Assembly: GCA_030681265.1 (NCBI GenBank)
Contig: JAUXXD010000061.1
Span: forward strand, 1-54,782
Length of the DNA: 54,782 nt
Direction of reading: 5' to 3'
From: Candidatus Didemnitutus sp.
GTDB taxonomy: Bacteria > Verrucomicrobiota > Verrucomicrobiia > Opitutales > Opitutaceae
Position numbers and translations under genes: made by a program. Below are positions 9,131 to 18,547 of this stretch, piece by piece; within the stretch, counting starts at the first letter, position 1, and every line of letters begins with the position of its first letter. The notes below the pieces were generated by a model that saw only the letters and a list, made by a program, of their open reading frames with translations, was not told the DNA's origin and searched no databases.

Positions 9131-9640
9131 CTATTGCCCGGATGTTACGGCGTCATACGCATGCCGAACGGCTCGCGTCATGCGGAAATCACCCGGTGGC
9201 AATTGCTCCGGCGCATCAGGAAAGGCGGCGCGCACGTCGCTCCAGATGGCCACCCGTGCCGTCCACTCCAGTCGATAGCGGTGTTTGGCCCTGTTGGGCA
9301 ATGGAGCGAACTCGATAATCAATAGTTGCGCCCCTCCTTCCATCCTCCCCAAGGCCACTCCCGCCAAATGCTGCTCCAGCGCGGGTTCAGCAATCGTCCA
9401 TATTTCGCTGCCTGCCTTTTGCTGCCAACCCACGGCGTGCGTCGTAGCCCCCATCCCGCTGATTGCCCACTCGATTTGCAGAGTCAAAACCTCATCTGTC
9501 CACCGCGATGTGCGCACCAACAACACTTCACCCGGGGCCAAGTTTCCCGCAAAAACATGTTCGTTCACTGACTCGCTCGTAGCCAACAACTCCGCCGCGA
9601 ACGCCAACACGCACGCAAGAAAAAGGGCCAATGGTTTCAT
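9131..9640 (-). CDS. Small exported protein near exosortase locus
   Basis: From ATG 9640 the product is 169 aa with a signal peptide (MKPLALFLACVLAFAAELLA). A longer frame to 9715 adds 25 residues ahead of the signal peptide, so the inner ATG was preferred. The mature protein has beta-rich segments such as GEVLLVRTSRWTDEVLTLQIEW and no cysteine or known catalytic motif. I do not recognise the family. It is oriented with the TPR/exosortase operon but 178 bases upstream, so it could be the first gene of that transcript or independent. Confidence 0.65.
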   Translation of the reverse strand: MKPLALFLACVLAFAAELLATSESVNEHVFAGNLAPGEVLLVRTSRWTDEVLTLQIEWAISGMGATTHAVGWQQKAGSEIWTIAEPALEQHLAGVALGRMEGGAQLLIIEFAPLPNRAKHRYRLEWTARVAIWSDVRAAFPDAPEQLPPGDFRMTRAVRHAYDAVTSGQ

Positions 9641-9786
9641 CGTGAAACTTGGCCCGTGCATGAGAACTAGTTGGAACCCCTCCGCGCTCAAGAAGCAAAA
9701 TGCAAACGGCGCCATAAATCCGCCTCTTTTGCACTACCCAGGGATGACCATATTCCGCGTGTCGATTTTGCCCCCATCGGCACACC

Positions 9787-11478
9787 TCAGCGCGTGAGTC
9801 GGCGATACTTGATGCGGTGCGGCTGGTCCGCGTCCTTGCCTTTGCGCTTTTTGTGATCTTCGAGATACGACGAGTAATTTCCCGCAAAGACGTGCACGTA
9901 ACTGTCGCCTTCGAACGCCATGATGTGCGTCGCCACGCGGTCGAGGAACCAGCGGTCGTGCGAGATGATCACCGCGCAACCGGCAAAGGTTTCGAGCGCC
10001 TCCTCCAGCGCGCGGATGGAATTCACGTCGAGATCGTTGGTCGGTTCATCGAGCAGGAGCAGATTGGCGCCGCTCTTCAGCACGCGGGCAAGCAACACGC
10101 GGTTGCGTTCGCCACCGGAGAGCACGCCGACTTTTTTCTGTTGATCCGCCCCGGTGAAACCGAACTGCGCGCAATAGGCGCGGCTGTTCACGGAGCGCGT
10201 GCCGAGGATCATCACTTCCTGGCTGTCGCTGATCACTTCCCAGATCGTCTTGTTGCCCTCGAGCGAGTCCCGCGACTGTTCGACGTAGGCTAATTGCACC
10301 GTCTCGCCGACCTTGAACGCGCCCGCGTCGGGCTGCTCCATCCCCGTGATGAGCTTGAAGAGCGTGGTCTTGCCCGCGCCGTTGGGCCCGATGATGCCAA
10401 CAATGCCGCCGGGCGGCAGCGCGAACTCCAGATTCTCGAAGAGCAATTTGTCGCCATAACCTTTCGCGACGCCTTCCGCTTGCACGACGACGCGACCGAG
10501 ACGCGGGCCGGGAGGAATGATGATCTCGAATAGTTTTTCCTGCTCGGCCACGTCGGCGTTGAGCATGGCCTCGTAGGCGTTGATGCGCGCCTGCCCCTTG
10601 GATTGCCGGGCCTTGGCCGACTGGCGGATCCACGCGAGTTCGCGCGCCATCGCCTTCTGGCGCTTGCCCTCGGTGCGCTCGGCCACCACCGCCACGGCCT
10701 GCTTTTGTTCCAGCCAGGAGGAATAATTGCCCTTCCACGGCAGACCGTGCCCATGGTCGAGTTCGAGAATCCAACCGGCGACATTGTCGAGAAAGTAGCG
10801 ATCATGCGTCACGGCGATGACCGTGCCCTCGTAACGACTGAGATGCTGCTCCAGCCAGTTGACGCTGTCGGCGTCGAGGTGGTTGGTCGGTTCATCGAGG
10901 AGGAGAATCGACGGTTTCTGCAACAGCAGACGCGCGAGCGCGACGCGGCGGCGCTCGCCGCCGGAGAGATTATCCACGATCGCCTCGCCCACTGGGCAGC
11001 GCAGGGCGTCCATCGCCTGCTCGACCAACGGCGCCACGTCCCACGCGCCGAGGTGATCAATTTCTTCCTGCAATTTCGCCTGCTTCTCGCCGATGGCATC
11101 GCGCGCCGCATCGTCGGTCGCTTCGGCGAGTTCATCCCACGAGGCATCGTAGGCAGCCGTCAGGTCGGTCAGGTGTTTCACGCCCTCTTCCACGCAGGCT
11201 CGCACGGTGGATCCGGCCGGCAGCTGGGGCTCTTGCGGCAGGAAGCCCACGGTGTAACCCGGCTCAAAATGAACCCGCCCGTCGATGTCCTTGTCGATCC
11301 CGGCCAGGATGCGCATGAGCGAGGACTTGCCCGAGCCGTTGAGACCGAGCACGCCGATCTTCGCGCCGTAGTAGAACGACAGGGAGATGTCGCGGAGGAT
11401 TTCCTTGCGCTCGATTTTCTTCGAGACGCCGAGCATCGAGAAGATGATCTTCGGGGCGGATTCGTCGTTTTTGGCCAT
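9787..11478 (-). CDS. ettA: Energy-dependent translational throttle protein EttA (ABC-F)
   Basis: This soluble ABC-F ATPase binds the ribosomal E site and gates entry into elongation according to the ATP/ADP ratio. Two ABC domains are present: Walker A GLNGSGKSS (about 45-53) and GPNGAGKTT, signatures LSGGERRRVALARLL and LSGGERNRVLLARVL, and Walker B LLLDEPTNHLD and LLLDEPTNDLD. The segment between them carries the EttA-type linker (RQSAKARQSKGQARINAYE). From ATG 11478 (MAKNDESAPK) the product has 563 aa, close to the ~555 of the family. A longer frame to 11547 adds an unlikely N-terminus. It is transcribed divergently from the SulP operon. Confidence 0.95.
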   Translation of the reverse strand: MAKNDESAPKIIFSMLGVSKKIERKEILRDISLSFYYGAKIGVLGLNGSGKSSLMRILAGIDKDIDGRVHFEPGYTVGFLPQEPQLPAGSTVRACVEEGVKHLTDLTAAYDASWDELAEATDDAARDAIGEKQAKLQEEIDHLGAWDVAPLVEQAMDALRCPVGEAIVDNLSGGERRRVALARLLLQKPSILLLDEPTNHLDADSVNWLEQHLSRYEGTVIAVTHDRYFLDNVAGWILELDHGHGLPWKGNYSSWLEQKQAVAVVAERTEGKRQKAMARELAWIRQSAKARQSKGQARINAYEAMLNADVAEQEKLFEIIIPPGPRLGRVVVQAEGVAKGYGDKLLFENLEFALPPGGIVGIIGPNGAGKTTLFKLITGMEQPDAGAFKVGETVQLAYVEQSRDSLEGNKTIWEVISDSQEVMILGTRSVNSRAYCAQFGFTGADQQKKVGVLSGGERNRVLLARVLKSGANLLLLDEPTNDLDVNSIRALEEALETFAGCAVIISHDRWFLDRVATHIMAFEGDSYVHVFAGNYSSYLEDHKKRKGKDADQPHRIKYRRLTR

Positions 11479-11812
11479 GGAATCGAAAGAAATAGCTGGT
11501 AACCATTTATGCCGGCAAATCAGCACAATTCTCGCGAACGCTGCCAATGACGCGCAGAAAAGGCAGGAATGTCTTGCCGTGGGCCGCGGACAACTGGGAT
11601 GCTGTCCAGCTCCACGTGTCCCACGCCTCGCTCACGCCACCTTGACCCGCTCCGCGCTTCCTTGAGGAGCGACGAGGGTCGCCGGGCGTCCATCGGCCAA
11701 GTCCGCGCCGTTGCGCGCTCTGTTGCATGCGACCCTCAACCAATCCGGTCCGCCATCGAAGGCCTTTCCCGCCAGAATGCGTCGCCAGCTATTTCCACCA
11801 TTCACGCTATTC
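11479..11812. other. Divergent intergenic region ettA/sulP with nested hairpin
   Basis: This 334-base gap must hold the promoters of ettA (minus) and of the SulP operon (plus). It contains a nested hairpin at 11644-11680: GACCC/GGGTC outside and GCTCC/GGAGC inside, with a loop of 12 bases. It has no T-run, so it is a REP-like or transcribed structure rather than a terminator. No gene is visible. Confidence 0.45.
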
Positions 11813-13294
11813 ATGTCCTCATCGTCCTATTTCCAACAATGGTTCTCCAACCCCCGTCGCGACATCGTCGCGGGGGCGGTCGTGGCGCTCGCGCTCATCC
11901 CGGAGGCGATCGCGTTTTCGATCATCGCCGGCGTCGATCCGCAGGTGGGGCTCTATGCCTCGTTTTGCATCGCGGTGGTCATCGCCTTTGTCGGCGCGCG
12001 ACCGGGCATGATCTCGGCCGCCACGGGCGCCATGGCCCTGCTGATGGTCAGCCTCGTGAAGGAACACGGCCTGCAATACCTCCTCGCCGCCACGCTGCTC
12101 ACCGGCGTGCTCCAGATCCTCGCCGGTGCGTTCAAGCTCGGTGACTTGATGAAGTTCGTCTCCCGCTCCGTGGTCACCGGCTTCGTGAACGCCCTCGCGA
12201 TCCTCATCTTCCTCGCCCAGCTCCCCGAGTTCAAGGGCCAGGGCCTGCTGATGTATGGCATGGTGGCCGCCGGCCTCGCGATCATCTATGTCCTTCCCCG
12301 CTTCACCAAGGCCGTGCCGTCACCCTTGGTGTGCATCATCGCGCTTACCCTCGTCTCCATGCTGCTGGGCCTCGATTTGCGCACGGTGGGTGATATGGGC
12401 GAACTCCCTTCCACCCTGCCGGTTTTTCTCCTGCCGGACATTCCCCTCACGCTCGAAACGCTCATGATCATTTTGCCCTACTCGGTTCCCCTGGCTGTGG
12501 TCGGTCTGCTGGAGTCGCTGATGACGGCTACCATCGTGGACGACCTCACCGACACTTCCAGCAACAAGAGCCGTGAATGCGTCGGTCAGGGCGTGGCCAA
12601 TATCACGTCCGGCTTCCTCGGCGGCATGGCCGGTTGCGCCATGATCGGCCAGTCTGTCATCAACGTGAAATCCGGCGGCCGCGGCCGCCTCTCCGCCTTT
12701 GCCGCCGGCGTGCTTCTGCTCATCATGATCGTGGTGCTCGGCGATTGGGTGAAACAGATCCCGATGGCCGCGCTCGTCGCCGTCATGATCATGGTCTCCA
12801 TCGGCACCTTCAGCTGGGCTTCCTTCAGGAACATGCGCGTGCACCCCAAGTCCTCCAGCGTCGTCATGCTCGCCACCGTCGTCGTCGTCGTTGGCACCCA
12901 CAACCTCGCCCTCGGCGTCGGCGTGGGCGTCCTGCTCAGCGCCCTGTTCTTCGCCCGCAAGGTTTCCCAGCTGCTCGACATCAGCTCCGAACGGTCGGCC
13001 GATGGCACCACCCGCACCTACCGCATCCGCGGCCAGCTCTTCTTCGTCTCGGCCGACACCTTCGCCGCCGCCTTCGACCTGCGCGAGGTGCTCACCAAGG
13101 TTGTCATCGACGTCTCGCACGCCCACTTCTGGGACCTCACTTCCATTGGCGCCCTCGACAAGATCGTCATCAAATACCGGCGCGGGGGCACGGCAGTCGA
13201 GCTCGTCGGCCTCAACGAGGCTAGCAAGACCATCGTGGATCGGCTCGCCATTCACGACAAACCCGGAGCAATGGACCAGTCCGCCGCCCACTAA
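11813..13294 (+). CDS. SulP family anion permease (sulfate/bicarbonate) with STAS domain
   Basis: This inner-membrane anion transporter has 493 aa from ATG 11813 ([17 protein letters not shown]). About 11-14 hydrophobic segments include [20 protein letters not shown], the hallmark of SulP proteins near helix 1, followed by [20 protein letters not shown]. The C-terminal STAS domain begins near [14 protein letters not shown] and runs to the end. The substrate is not certain; sulfate or bicarbonate are usual, and the pairing with a universal stress protein and the lack of sulfate-assimilation genes nearby favours bicarbonate (inference). The UspA gene follows 21 bases later. Confidence 0.9.
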   Translation: MSSSSYFQQWFSNPRRDIVAGAVVALALIPEAIAFSIIAGVDPQVGLYASFCIAVVIAFVGARPGMISAATGAMALLMVSLVKEHGLQYLLAATLLTGVLQILAGAFKLGDLMKFVSRSVVTGFVNALAILIFLAQLPEFKGQGLLMYGMVAAGLAIIYVLPRFTKAVPSPLVCIIALTLVSMLLGLDLRTVGDMGELPSTLPVFLLPDIPLTLETLMIILPYSVPLAVVGLLESLMTATIVDDLTDTSSNKSRECVGQGVANITSGFLGGMAGCAMIGQSVINVKSGGRGRLSAFAAGVLLLIMIVVLGDWVKQIPMAALVAVMIMVSIGTFSWASFRNMRVHPKSSSVVMLATVVVVVGTHNLALGVGVGVLLSALFFARKVSQLLDISSERSADGTTRTYRIRGQLFFVSADTFAAAFDLREVLTKVVIDVSHAHFWDLTSIGALDKIVIKYRRGGTAVELVGLNEASKTIVDRLAIHDKPGAMDQSAAH

Positions 13295-13315
13295 ATCCCC
13301 TTACCCCTGAACGCC

Positions 13316-14170
13316 ATGACGACCATCCTGTCCTGCACCGACGGCTCCAGCTACGCCCGCAGCGTTTATGAGCTCACCGCTTGGGCCGCACTCCGACTCC
13401 ACGCTTCCGTGCACGTGCTCCACGTGCTCGAACCGCAAACCGATACCGCCGCCCTCGCCGACTTAAGCGGCGCGATCGGCGTCGATGCGCAAGCGAAGCT
13501 CACCGATGAAATTGTGGCGCTCGAAGAAGCGAAGGCCCGCGTCGCGCAAGTGCGCGCCCGCGCCATTCTCACCGACGCGAAGCAACACCTCGCTACGGCC
13601 GGCGTCACCCACGTGCATGCCGAGGCGACGCACGGCGAACTGGTCGAATCGATCGAGCATTTCGACGCCACCGCCGACCTCGTCGTCATCGGCAAGCGCG
13701 GCGAACAGGCCGACCTTGCACGAGGACATCTCGGCGGAAATCTGCAGCGCGTGATTCGCGGGTGTCATCATCCCGTGCTTGTGGCATCGCAGACGTTCGT
13801 GCCGATCGAGCGCTTCCTCCTCGCTTACGACGGCAGTCCGAGCGTGCTGAAGGCAGTCGACTTCGTTTTGCAAAGCCCGCTGCTGAAAGGACTGCATTGC
13901 CACATTTTGCGCGCGGGTAAAGTGGATGACAAAGCGACCTATTATCTGGAGGAGACCGCGGGAAAACTGCGGGCGGCGGGTTTCAGCGTCACGAGCCAGT
14001 CCACGGCCGGCGCCCCGGAGGAAGTCATCGCCGCCGCGGTGCAGGAACAAAGAATCAACCTCCTCGTGATGGGCGCCTACGGCCATTCCCGCATCCGCGC
14101 ATTCATCATCGGCAGCACCACCACCAGCCTGGTCCGCACCGTGCCCGTGCCGGTGCTCATGTTCCGCTGA
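13316..14170 (+). CDS. Universal stress protein, two UspA domains
   Basis: The 284-residue cytoplasmic protein has two tandem UspA folds: residues ~1-158 and ~162-284. The second ends with the ATP-binding signature GAYGHSRIRAFIIGSTTTSL followed by PVPVLMFR. The first has the related but looser GKRGEQADLARGHLGGN. Tandem Usp proteins bind ATP and modulate stress physiology. It is the second gene of the SulP operon (21 bases after SulP, 15 before the next gene), so it may regulate the permease; fused SulP-Usp proteins and adjacent pairs are known in other bacteria. Confidence 0.88.
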   Translation: MTTILSCTDGSSYARSVYELTAWAALRLHASVHVLHVLEPQTDTAALADLSGAIGVDAQAKLTDEIVALEEAKARVAQVRARAILTDAKQHLATAGVTHVHAEATHGELVESIEHFDATADLVVIGKRGEQADLARGHLGGNLQRVIRGCHHPVLVASQTFVPIERFLLAYDGSPSVLKAVDFVLQSPLLKGLHCHILRAGKVDDKATYYLEETAGKLRAAGFSVTSQSTAGAPEEVIAAAVQEQRINLLVMGAYGHSRIRAFIIGSTTTSLVRTVPVPVLMFR

Positions 14171-14185
14171 CGGCGACCCGTTCTG

Positions 14186-14902
14186 ATGAACAAGGTTTTC
14201 GAAGAGCTGGACTTCCAGCCGACGGCCCTCGGCGACCTCGTCCTGCGCCGGCGCCGCGTGGCCATGCTCGGCGACCTGGAGCTCTATGAGGTGACGCTCG
14301 CGGAGGACTTCCTGATGACCTCGCTGTTCCATGCCGTCGAGGACGCTGTGTCCGACCTCGGCCTGCGTGAACTCAACGGGATCGCCTGCGACGTGATTGT
14401 CGGCGGCCTTGGCCTGGGCTACACGGCCGTCGCGGCCCTGGCCCACGCCAACGTGCGCACCCTCCGCGTGATCGAATTCCTCCAGCCCGTGATCGGCTGG
14501 CACCAGCGCGGCCTCGTGCCGCTCGGCGAGAAGCTGACCTCCGACCCACGCTGCCAGCTCGTGCAGGACGATTTCTTCGCCCAAGCGATGTCCGTGGACG
14601 GCTTCGACGCCGGCCGCAAGTTCCACGCCGTGCTCCTCGACATCGACCACACCCCGCGCGACCACCTGAGCGCGCTCAACGCCGCCTTCTACACGACCGC
14701 GGGGCTGGGCGCCCTGTCCGCACACCTGCACCCCGGCGGCGTTTTCTCCCTCTGGTCGGACGATCCCCCCGAGGAGGATTTCCTGCATCTCCTGCGCACC
14801 GTCTTCGTCTCCGCGCGGGCGGAGGTCGTCACCTTTCCCAATCCGTTGCTCGATCGCGAATCCGCCGGAACGGTCTATCTCGCCCGCAAGGCGGGCGCGT
14901 GA
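14186..14902 (+). CDS. Spermidine-synthase-like SAM-dependent methyltransferase fold protein
   Basis: The 238-residue cytosolic protein has the class I Rossmann fold: motif I as VGGLGLGYTAVAALAHA, the acidic end of strand 2 as RVIEFLQPVIGWHQRG, a motif resembling QDDFFAQAM, and VLLDIDHTPRDHL as motif IV. This pattern is that of the spermidine synthase superfamily, but the N-terminal beta domain and the polyamine pocket residues are not evident, so spermidine production is doubtful. It is located in a SulP-Usp operon, third gene, 15 bases after the Usp gene. Its substrate is unknown. Confidence 0.75.
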   Translation: MNKVFEELDFQPTALGDLVLRRRRVAMLGDLELYEVTLAEDFLMTSLFHAVEDAVSDLGLRELNGIACDVIVGGLGLGYTAVAALAHANVRTLRVIEFLQPVIGWHQRGLVPLGEKLTSDPRCQLVQDDFFAQAMSVDGFDAGRKFHAVLLDIDHTPRDHLSALNAAFYTTAGLGALSAHLHPGGVFSLWSDDPPEEDFLHLLRTVFVSARAEVVTFPNPLLDRESAGTVYLARKAGA

Positions 14903-14940
14903 GCCCGCCGCCGTTGCGCCCGACCCTGCCTCGCCCTGCC

Positions 14941-15282
14941 ATGAACCCGACTGACCAAGAGAAATTTCGCCCCGTCATCCAACTGCGCCTCGATGCCATC
15001 GCGGCCGACTTGAGTGCGGCACAGGAATCCACGAAACCGATCTCCCCCGACGTCGCCATCGGCCGGCTCTCCCGTCTGGATTCGATGCAGATGCAGCAGA
15101 TGGCACTGGCCGGCAAACGCCGCTTGGAGGACGAGCACGCGCGCCTGCACGAAGCCATGCGCCGCATCGACACCGGCAACTACGGCCGCTGCTTTCTCTG
15201 CGGCGGCGACATCGCGACCGAACGCCTCGAATTTCAACCCGACGCCGTCTCCTGCGTCGCCTGCCTCAACCGGCGCCCGTGA
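14941..15282 (+). CDS. DksA/TraR-type C4 zinc-finger protein
   Basis: The 113-residue product has the coiled-coil arm (residues ~10-75, including LAGKRRLEDEHARLHEAM) and a C4 zinc finger with C84, C87, C105 and C108 (RCFLCGGD and SCVACLNRR). Proteins of this type bind the RNA polymerase secondary channel and tune transcription with or without ppGpp. ATG 14941 was chosen because it starts at the natural N-terminus; a GTG at 14899 overlapping the previous stop adds a Pro-rich leader. It is the last gene of the SulP-Usp operon, an unusual place for a polymerase regulator. Confidence 0.85.
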   Translation: MNPTDQEKFRPVIQLRLDAIAADLSAAQESTKPISPDVAIGRLSRLDSMQMQQMALAGKRRLEDEHARLHEAMRRIDTGNYGRCFLCGGDIATERLEFQPDAVSCVACLNRRP

Positions 15283-15298
15283 CAACGGGGTGACGAGA

Positions 15299-15322
15299 GC
15301 ATATTTGCCTTAGCGAATATGC
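15299..15322. promoter_or_regulatory. Operator-like inverted repeat upstream of acr3 remnant (possible ArsR-type site)
   Basis: Two 10-bp arms, GCATATTTGC (15299-15308) and GCGAATATGC (15313-15322), are inverted with one mismatch around CTTA. The AT-rich symmetric form suits ArsR/SmtB-family regulators, and the site lies 107 bases upstream of a truncated acr3 copy and in front of arsC/acr3. No arsR gene is in view. The function is inferred. Confidence 0.45.
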
Positions 15323-15428
15323 TGGCGGATGTATGGGTTGCCGTGGCGCACTTATGCGCTCGCTGCCCCCGCCCCCGCCGCCCTCGCGGCGAATCTGGAT
15401 TGCCTGCAAACAGCCCGCGCGACCCAAC

Positions 15429-15602
15429 ATGACCGACCGCGTCGCACAGAAAATGTCATTCGTCGACCGTTACCTCACGGTCTGGATCTTCGCCGCCATG
15501 GCGCTCGGCGTCTTGCTGGGCAACTTCGTCATCGCCGACCCGGTCGCCTTCTTCGCGACGCCGCCCAATCGTCCGTCGGCAAAAAGTAATCGTCTAACTT
15601 AG
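15429..15602 (+). pseudogene. Truncated 5' copy of acr3 (arsenite efflux gene remnant)
   Basis: The 57-codon frame [21 protein letters not shown]... parallels the first ~43 residues of the intact acr3 at 16294. By eye, 15453-15557 differs from 16318-16422 at only 7 of 105 bases. After residue 43 the similarity stops and the frame runs into an unrelated tail with a stop. It therefore encodes only one transmembrane helix and cannot work as an efflux pump. It is a partial duplication or a recombination scar. A longer open frame upstream (from 15333) is Pro-rich and has no support. A hairpin terminator follows 14 bases after the stop. Confidence 0.8.
15453..15557 (+). repeat. Direct repeat of the acr3 5' region (second copy at 16318-16422)
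   Basis: The two 105-base segments share about 93% identity (7 mismatches counted by eye) in the same orientation, 865 bases apart, with arsC between them. Recombination between them would remove arsC and restore a single acr3. The divergence shows that the duplication is not brand new, or that one copy came from a related strain. Confidence 0.8.
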
Positions 15603-15616
15603 ACGCCAACTCTCCG

Positions 15617-15646
15617 AGCCCGGTCCGCAAAGTCCGGGCTTTTTTT
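15617..15646 (+). terminator. Rho-independent terminator after acr3 remnant
   Basis: A 7-bp stem (AGCCCGG / CCGGGCT, 15617-15623 and 15634-15640) with a 10-base loop is followed by six T. It would end transcripts from the SulP operon or from the remnant before arsC. Confidence 0.8.
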
Positions 15647-15750
15647 GCGTCACCACGTCGGCCCCGATTCAACACACGCCGTTTGCCGCCACCCCATTGT
15701 CACATTTCTGCACTCGACACGCCGTCGTCCGCGTTTCCAATTAATCCACC

Positions 15751-16188
15751 ATGAAACCAAGCGTGCTCATTCTCTGCACAGGCAATTCGTGCCGCAGCCA
15801 CATGGCCGAAGGCATCCTCCGCGCCGCCGCCGGTGAGTTGATCGAAGTCCATAGCGCCGGCTCGAAACCCGCCGGTTACGTGCACCCGAAAGCGATCCAA
15901 GTGTTGCAGGAAATCGGCATTGATATCTCCGCGCACACGTCGAAACACATGAACGCGTTTCTCGAGCAATCGATCACCACCGTCATCACCGTGTGCGGCA
16001 ACGCCGATCAAGCCTGCCCGATGTATCCGGGCCAAGTAAACCGCCACCACTGGGGCTTCGACGATCCCGCGCACGCCACCGGCACGGAGGACGAAATCCT
16101 CGCGCAGTTTCGCCGTGTGCGGGACGAAATCCGTCTCGTCTTCGGCGCCTACGCCACTGGCCTTCGCGAAGGTAAATCTCTCCCCTAA
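15751..16188 (+). CDS. arsC: Arsenate reductase ArsC, thioredoxin-coupled (LMW-phosphatase type)
   Basis: This cytosolic enzyme reduces arsenate to arsenite for export by Acr3. It has the phosphatase loop C9-T-G-N-S-C-R15 and the redox relay cysteines C82 and C89 ([11 protein letters not shown]), at the same positions as in the thioredoxin-linked ArsC family. Asp/Pro of the general-acid loop are in [11 protein letters not shown]. The length of 145 aa is typical (~130-145). acr3 follows 105 bases downstream, so the pair probably forms an operon. No arsR is visible. Confidence 0.95.
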   Translation: MKPSVLILCTGNSCRSHMAEGILRAAAGELIEVHSAGSKPAGYVHPKAIQVLQEIGIDISAHTSKHMNAFLEQSITTVITVCGNADQACPMYPGQVNRHHWGFDDPAHATGTEDEILAQFRRVRDEIRLVFGAYATGLREGKSLP

Positions 16189-16293
16189 CCACAACACTTC
16201 GATTTTCCCACTCACCGCCGAATTCGCTGCAGTTGCACCGCGCCAGATTTGGCACGCCGCAAACTGCTCCGCCTCTTTAACCCAACTTCCACC

Positions 16294-17361
16294 ATGAGCG
16301 ACTCCATCGCCAAAAAAATGTCATTTCTCGACCGCTACCTCACGGTCTGGATCTTCGCCGCCATGGCGCTCGGCGTCCTGCTGGGCAACTTCGTCATCAC
16401 GGACCCGGTCGCCTTGTTCGCGCCGCTGACCATCGGCACGACCAATCTCCCCATCGCCATCGGCCTGATCATCATGATGTATCCGCCGCTCGCGAAGGTG
16501 AAGTATGCGGAGCTGCCGAAGGTCTTCGCCAACGTCCGCATCCTCTCGCTCTCCCTCGTGCAAAACTGGGTGATCGGACCGGTGCTGATGTTCCTGCTCG
16601 CGATCGTTTTTCTGCGCGACCACCCGGACTACATGGTCGGGCTGATCCTCGTCGGCATCGCGCGCTGCATCGCAATGGTGCTGGTCTGGAATGATCTCGC
16701 CAAAGGCAGTCCCGAATACGCCGCCGGTCTCGTCGCGTTGAACAGCATCGCGCAGATCGTTTTCTACAGTTTCTTTGCGTGGCTCTTCATTACCGTGCTG
16801 CCGCCATATTTCGGACTCGCCGGAGCGGTCGTGCCGGTGCGGATGGGGGACATCTTCTGGAGCGTGATGACCTACCTCGGCATCCCCTTCGCGGCAGGAG
16901 TGCTCAGCCGCCTGATCCTTGTGCCGCTCAAGGGCGTGGACTGGTATGAGCGCGTGTTCATTCCGCGCATCTCGCCGCTCACCCTCGGTGCGCTGCTCTT
17001 CACCATCGTCGTCATGTTCACCTTCAAGGGCGGCGCGATCGTGGAACTACCGCTCGACGTGCTGCGCATCGCGCTGCCGTTGGTGATCTATTTTGGCGTG
17101 ATGTTTCTCACGAGCTTTGCGATGGCGAAGCGTCTCGGCGCCGATTACCCGCGGGCCACCTCCCTCGCGTTCACTTCGGCGGGCAACAACTTCGAACTCG
17201 CCATCGCCGTGGCCATCGCGGTGTTCGGACTGAACTCCAACGTGGCCTTTGCGACGGTCGTCGGCCCGCTCGTCGAAGTGCCGGCGTTAATCGGTCTCGT
17301 GCACGTCGCGTGCTGGCTACGCCGTCGCTGGTATCCTGAAACTCCGCGCGCGACCCCATAA
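16294..17361 (+). CDS. acr3: ACR3 family arsenite efflux permease
   Basis: The 355-residue inner-membrane protein has ten predicted helices and exports arsenite using the proton gradient. The family markers are [10 protein letters not shown] in helix 2, [16 protein letters not shown] with the essential cysteine in helix 4, and [19 protein letters not shown] in helix 9. ATG 16294 ([15 protein letters not shown]) was chosen over an upstream frame start at 16249 because it matches family N-termini and the remnant copy at 15429. It follows arsC, and its 5' end is duplicated upstream. Confidence 0.95.
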   Translation: MSDSIAKKMSFLDRYLTVWIFAAMALGVLLGNFVITDPVALFAPLTIGTTNLPIAIGLIIMMYPPLAKVKYAELPKVFANVRILSLSLVQNWVIGPVLMFLLAIVFLRDHPDYMVGLILVGIARCIAMVLVWNDLAKGSPEYAAGLVALNSIAQIVFYSFFAWLFITVLPPYFGLAGAVVPVRMGDIFWSVMTYLGIPFAAGVLSRLILVPLKGVDWYERVFIPRISPLTLGALLFTIVVMFTFKGGAIVELPLDVLRIALPLVIYFGVMFLTSFAMAKRLGADYPRATSLAFTSAGNNFELAIAVAIAVFGLNSNVAFATVVGPLVEVPALIGLVHVACWLRRRWYPETPRATP

Positions 17362-17425
17362 CAGATCCGTCGCTTTCCTGCTCCTCTGCACCGGAAAATC
17401 CCTGCTGCAGCCGCGCTGCGCGTAA

Positions 17426-18469
<1,044 letters not shown>

Positions 18470-18520
18470 TTCGAACCGCGCACGACGCACCCACACGCTT
18501 AACCGCGCTTCGAACTCTTC

Positions 18521-18547
18521 GCCCCGCGCCAGTCGCGGGGCTTTTTA
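18521..18547 (+). terminator. Rho-independent terminator after aquaporin gene
   Basis: GCCCCGCG (18521-18528) pairs with CGCGGGGC (18534-18541) around CCAGT, followed by TTTTTA. It sits between the convergent aquaporin (+) and YkgJ-like (-) genes. Confidence 0.85.

Noticed and set aside
9690-9725. Possible sigma-54 promoter (TGGCGC...TTTGCA) on the minus strand upstream of the small exported protein
   Set aside because: The GG-to-GC spacing is 8 instead of 10 bases and the consensus match is weak.
12320-13291. Long minus-strand open frame opposite the SulP gene
   Set aside because: Composition is His/Asp/Glu-rich from reverse reading of GC-rich codons; no family features. The plus-strand frame is a clear SulP permease. 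The same applies to open frames opposite ettA (10603-11502), folE2/ptpS (27701-29200), pyk (30506-32383), czcB (33621-35129), ruvB (22884-24113) and DUF5916 (40894-42249).
15319-15432. 37-codon open frame (MLADVWVAVAHLCARC...) ending in ATGA over the acr3 remnant
   Set aside because: Considered as an ArsR N-terminus or leader peptide because of its opening and coupling, but it quickly becomes Pro/Arg-rich and has no helix-turn-helix.
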